Source: Synergistaceae bacterium
GTDB lineage: Bacteria; Synergistota; Synergistia; Synergistales; Synergistaceae
Assembly: GCA_031258255.1 (NCBI GenBank)
Contig: JAIRNC010000026.1
Span: forward strand, 1-38,039
Length of the DNA stretch: 38,039 bases
Direction: 5' to 3'
The notes beneath the pieces are model-generated. The model saw nothing but the letters and a program-made list of their open reading frames with translations. It was not told where the DNA came from and made no database searches. Every line of letters starts with the position of its first letter. Within the stretch, counting starts at the first letter, position 1. The translations under genes were made by a program, and so were the position numbers. Below are positions 35,111-38,039 of the stretch, piece after piece.

Positions 35111-36076
35111 ATGAGAAATAAGAAGTTATTGTCGCTCGTATTGGCACTTGCGTTCATATTCTCGGCAATGGGCCTGGCGTTCGCGCCGTCACCGGCGGTA
35201 GCGGCTGTGAATTACCTGGAGGGCAGCGCTATCCCGCCGTCGAGTTCCCGAGACACCTCGACATATGAGATAACGTCTCCCGACGCGGCGGCATCGATCG
35301 AAGTCACGTTCGTCATAGAGGCTGGCAACCAATACTTTGAAGAGGAAGGCAAGTTCTGGGTGAGCCACGACCTCACGCTGTCCCAGGCGTCACCTGGCTA
35401 TTTCACGGTCACCGACCTCCTCGTCGCGGTGAACAACAATAAGAGTTTTGATTTGACGTTCTATGACGCGCAAGGGAAAGTGATCGACGCGTCGACGGAC
35501 TATGTGAAGAGCGTGAAACATGGTGACATAACTTGGGAAGGCAACGAGGATTTCGGTTATGACGGATGGGCTGTCCGCGTCAACGACCTGTTCCCCGTGC
35601 TTACCGACGGAACGGGATGGATCGGCGCGACCATTCTGGAAACGAAAATCAAGGACGGAGACGTAGTCCACATGTTCTATGACTTTCCTGCGGATTTCAG
35701 CCCGGCGAGCGGCAGCTTCGCGGCCAACTATGTCAGGGGCGTTTACGTGGATTCATCTGCCAGCTCGCTGACGGTTCAGCTCCAGGGGCACACCACATTC
35801 ATATACCCGGAAGACCCATACACCATGTACGTGGACAACTACAAGAACGTACAGGCCGGCGTAACCGCCTATCTGTACGATCCGACCGGGACGAGACTGC
35901 TCAACTCAGAGGTATCCGACTTGAACGGGCGTGTGACGTTCAGCGGCACGTTTAGTTCCGGGACGTACATAGTGACAACCGACAGCGTATATTTTCCGGC
36001 GTATGATCCGGCGGAAATAGCGGATGACACATATTTCGCCCTTACAGGGGCATACTCCAAGGTTTCGATCCGGTAA
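35111..36076 (+). CDS. Secreted protein with a DUF4430 (transcobalamin-like) domain
   Basis: The product is 321 residues with AGGAGGG 7 bases before ATG 35111. A signal peptide spans about 1-32 (LLSLVLALAFIFSAMGLAFA). Residues about 55-190 match the DUF4430 pattern: GYFTVTDLLVAVNNNKSFDL, then GYDGWAVRVNDLFPVLTDG and TKIKDGDVVHMFYDFP (the usual W.yrVNg ... G...v.dGD.v...y). The DUF4430 fold is related to the C-terminal domain of animal transcobalamin and intrinsic factor. Residues about 245-305 resemble a small beta-sandwich repeat. The protein has no membrane anchor or SLH domain visible at its end (ALTGAYSKVSIR). Location behind a cobalamin riboswitch suggests corrinoid binding outside the cell; no binding has been shown. 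Confidence 0.78.
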   Translation: MRNKKLLSLVLALAFIFSAMGLAFAPSPAVAAVNYLEGSAIPPSSSRDTSTYEITSPDAAASIEVTFVIEAGNQYFEEEGKFWVSHDLTLSQASPGYFTVTDLLVAVNNNKSFDLTFYDAQGKVIDASTDYVKSVKHGDITWEGNEDFGYDGWAVRVNDLFPVLTDGTGWIGATILETKIKDGDVVHMFYDFPADFSPASGSFAANYVRGVYVDSSASSLTVQLQGHTTFIYPEDPYTMYVDNYKNVQAGVTAYLYDPTGTRLLNSEVSDLNGRVTFSGTFSSGTYIVTTDSVYFPAYDPAEIADDTYFALTGAYSKVSIR

Positions 36077-36101
36077 AACAACAAACCTGTATGTAGTATG
36101 T

Positions 36102-36143
36102 ACAGGGACACTCGGGCGCGGACACGCGTCCGAGTGTCCCTGT
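36102..36143 (+). terminator. Long perfect hairpin after the DUF4430-like gene
   Basis: ACAGGGACACTCGG (36102-36115) pairs perfectly with CCGAGTGTCCCTGT (36130-36143) around a 14-base inner part that can itself pair. There is no T tract, so it may attenuate read-through or protect the upstream mRNA end. Confidence 0.6.
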
Positions 36144-36185
36144 TGAGCCGGAAAATTATAGAAAACAAGAAAAGAGATGATCATC

Positions 36186-38039
36186 ATGTTAAAGCGGTTA
36201 TTTTGCTTGCCGCTTGTCATTATTTTTCTGTTGATGGCAAGTAGCACGGCATTTACCGATCCGTACCAGATAAATATAAACGAAAAAGATATCGGAGGAA
36301 GAAATAACAGTTTTAATTGGTGGAAAATTAACGCGGATGTTGTCTCATGCAGGGAAACTTTTGGCGAAAACGTTTCATATAATGGCACAAAGTACGAAAG
36401 TGGGCAGTCGCGTCCCAATCGAACATTTGACATCGTCCTCGGGGCAAATACGGATCCAAGTGGAACAGTGTATTTAAAGTTTGAAATATTATACCCTGGA
36501 AATGGAAAACTTCCTGTAATCACGGCAACAATCGGGGATACTGCTTATAATTCGACTGCAATAAATCAAATGAATGCGGCCGATGGCATACCTATACAAC
36601 TTCAAAATGGAAAAAAAACTCAAGTATTTGCTGTTTACTACACCACAGTGGTCGATAATCCTTTTCTTGCCGTCGCGCACACTTTCAACTTTACCATCGC
36701 GGAACCGGACACATCTGGCGATCCCGATCCCGTTGACGTGGCATCCATTGCTGTGACGAAGTCTCCGAAAAAAAAGGACTATTTCGTTGGGGATGTATTC
36801 AAGAGATACGGCATGGAGGTGACCGCGACACTGACAGACGAGGCCGCAGGGAAAGCCGGCGTCTCTACGAAGGTCATCAACCTCTACACCGTCGCGGCCG
36901 AGACTGTGCCATTTGCCGAACCCGGGGAGCAGACCGTCACGGTCGCTTACGGCGATCACAAGGAGACGACGCCGGTAACGGTGCTCCAGAGTCTCTCCCT
37001 AGGCGGCCTGGATGTCGCGAACGGCCAGCGTCTGGGTGACTATATTGCGGTATTCAAATCTCTCTTTGATCGCCTTGATAAAAAACACGACACCCAGATC
37101 GACTCCGTCATCTGGTACGGCCAGGACAAAGGCATTTTTCACTTTGCCGTACCCAACGACGTGACTGTCACAATCGGCAACGAGAAGCAACCGGTGACTG
37201 AGGACGATGAAACGGGTGAGTTCCTATGCGAGCTGTCGCTGGCCGCCTCCTTGACGGGCACGAAGACCACCGTGCGGCTGACGGACGGGGAAGATAACTA
37301 TAAGGACTACGACTTCATCTGCTACTCGCAGAACTTTAGCGGGATGCCGAACGCGGTGACGGACTATTTCTGTATAGCGTCACAGTACACAAACGGCCGC
37401 GGTCTGGGCCCATACGGCATCAACGCCTTGGGCACGTTGCGCGGCTATGAAATGGTAGACACGACGACGACTGGCGCGGATGGCCCGCCGACGTCCCTCG
37501 GCAACTTCGGCGGGTATATCACGTATTGGTATAAGGACGCGATAACCGACGACCCTAAGAACCCCTACGGCATAGACTTCATCGTGTACGGGAACTCCTG
37601 GGACGGCGGCAGCAGCTACGCCGAGCCGGGCAACGTCTACGTTTCCGAGGACGGCGAGACGTGGTACACACTCGCCGGCTCTTTCCATTACGAGGACAGC
37701 GCGCTCTGGCCGTACTCCATGACCTACACGAAAACCACGGGAGGGAAAACTACGTGGGAGGACAGCCGGGGGAATACGGGGGCTGGGGACACCTACCCAC
37801 TAAAGGCTTACTACCCCCTGTTCGGCTGGACGCCGGAGCTGGAGAATAGCGTCACCCTCTCCGGCGTGGCGCTCGTGCCTTCGTCGATGAGAGACGAGAA
37901 GGGCAACACCTTGCCGCCGTATCCGCACTTCGGATATGCCGACGTCGGGTTAAACGCGCCATATAAGGAAGGCGACAACAAGGCAAGCAACGTAGCTCTC
38001 AACCCTTATACGGGCATTATTTACAATGCGTCCACACAC
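36186..38039 (+). CDS. Large secreted cell-surface protein, cut by the window end
   Basis: The frame is open from ATG 36186 to the last base, 618 codons without a stop. The ribosome site is weak (AGAGATGA). A signal peptide occupies about 1-23 (LFCLPLVIIFLLMASSTAFT). Residues about 24-175 are an unrecognised domain in AT-rich DNA. A bacterial Ig-like domain follows (about 185-270; SIAVTKSPKKKDYFVGDVFK, GEQTVTVAYGDHKETTPVTV). Then comes a surface-protein module with LGNFGGYITYWYKDAITDDP, GIDFIVYGNSWDGGSSYAEP and GNVYVSEDGETWYTLAG, a pattern I associate with surface proteins found beside DUF4430 proteins. It is 109 bases after the DUF4430-like gene and probably shares its control. The C-terminus, perhaps a Synergist-CTERM, is outside the window. 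Confidence 0.85.
   Translation, partial: MLKRLFCLPLVIIFLLMASSTAFTDPYQININEKDIGGRNNSFNWWKINADVVSCRETFGENVSYNGTKYESGQSRPNRTFDIVLGANTDPSGTVYLKFEILYPGNGKLPVITATIGDTAYNSTAINQMNAADGIPIQLQNGKKTQVFAVYYTTVVDNPFLAVAHTFNFTIAEPDTSGDPDPVDVASIAVTKSPKKKDYFVGDVFKRYGMEVTATLTDEAAGKAGVSTKVINLYTVAAETVPFAEPGEQTVTVAYGDHKETTPVTVLQSLSLGGLDVANGQRLGDYIAVFKSLFDRLDKKHDTQIDSVIWYGQDKGIFHFAVPNDVTVTIGNEKQPVTEDDETGEFLCELSLAASLTGTKTTVRLTDGEDNYKDYDFICYSQNFSGMPNAVTDYFCIASQYTNGRGLGPYGINALGTLRGYEMVDTTTTGADGPPTSLGNFGGYITYWYKDAITDDPKNPYGIDFIVYGNSWDGGSSYAEPGNVYVSEDGETWYTLAGSFHYEDSALWPYSMTYTKTTGGKTTWEDSRGNTGAGDTYPLKAYYPLFGWTPELENSVTLSGVALVPSSMRDEKGNTLPPYPHFGYADVGLNAPYKEGDNKASNVALNPYTGIIYNASTH

Overview
The window is a GC-rich bacterial chromosome segment, most likely from the phylum Synergistota (Synergistetes). 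The best single marker is the Synergist-CTERM-like tail (Gly/Ser-rich linker, GGCDAG, hydrophobic stretch, basic end) on the protein at 17725-18741. A TAXI-TRAP / YfcC / GltS carrier operon, typical of amino-acid fermenters, and the mre-mrdA-min-rodA-rng-smc layout fit this. Species cannot be named from the sequence.

Region by region. (1) 1-4026 is an integrated accessory island ending at a tRNA-Leu(CAA). It carries a P4-type tyrosine recombinase next to the tRNA, two complete hicAB toxin-antitoxin modules, three copies of the 3' tail of a xre-type regulator, an HNH nuclease fragment, a small gene broken by a 13-bp tandem duplication, and an IS200/IS605-type right end. That right end is preceded by a chain of five hairpins resembling an orphan omega-RNA scaffold. 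(2) 4210-9006: tRNA-Arg(CCT), a terminator, and two divergently unrelated but adjacent membrane hybrid histidine kinases, neither with an HPt domain. (3) 9551-16486: an lspA-like peptidase gene, then a five-gene transport operon (TAXI receptor, DUF1850, fused TRAP permease, YfcC-type carrier, GltS glutamate symporter), facing a convergent AraC-type regulator (16556-17503). (4) 17725-19363: a surface-anchored DUF4198-like protein and a stand-alone HPt phosphotransfer protein that could serve the two kinases. (5) 19548-31534: one long, tightly packed run, mreB-mreC-mreD-mrdA-minC-minD-minE-rodA-rng-smc, which puts cell elongation, division-site placement, RNA processing and chromosome organisation in one transcription direction. 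(6) 31632-33951: a MATE transporter and exonuclease III, separated by a ~100-bp intergenic repeat that also occurs at 18785. (7) 33952-38039: a promoter, a cobalamin riboswitch with intrinsic terminator, an 18-unit GACA repeat in a small reading frame, a 126-bp inverted-repeat element, a secreted DUF4430-like protein and a large secreted surface protein that runs off the window.

The most interesting part is region 7: a B12-responsive leader feeding secreted proteins with a DUF4430 (transcobalamin-like) fold, with a phase-variation-type microsatellite between the switch and the genes. It reads as a candidate phase-variable surface system for capturing cobalamin or another corrinoid. The second is the orphan omega-RNA-like IS605 end at 334-507, lying beside a gene it appears to have truncated.
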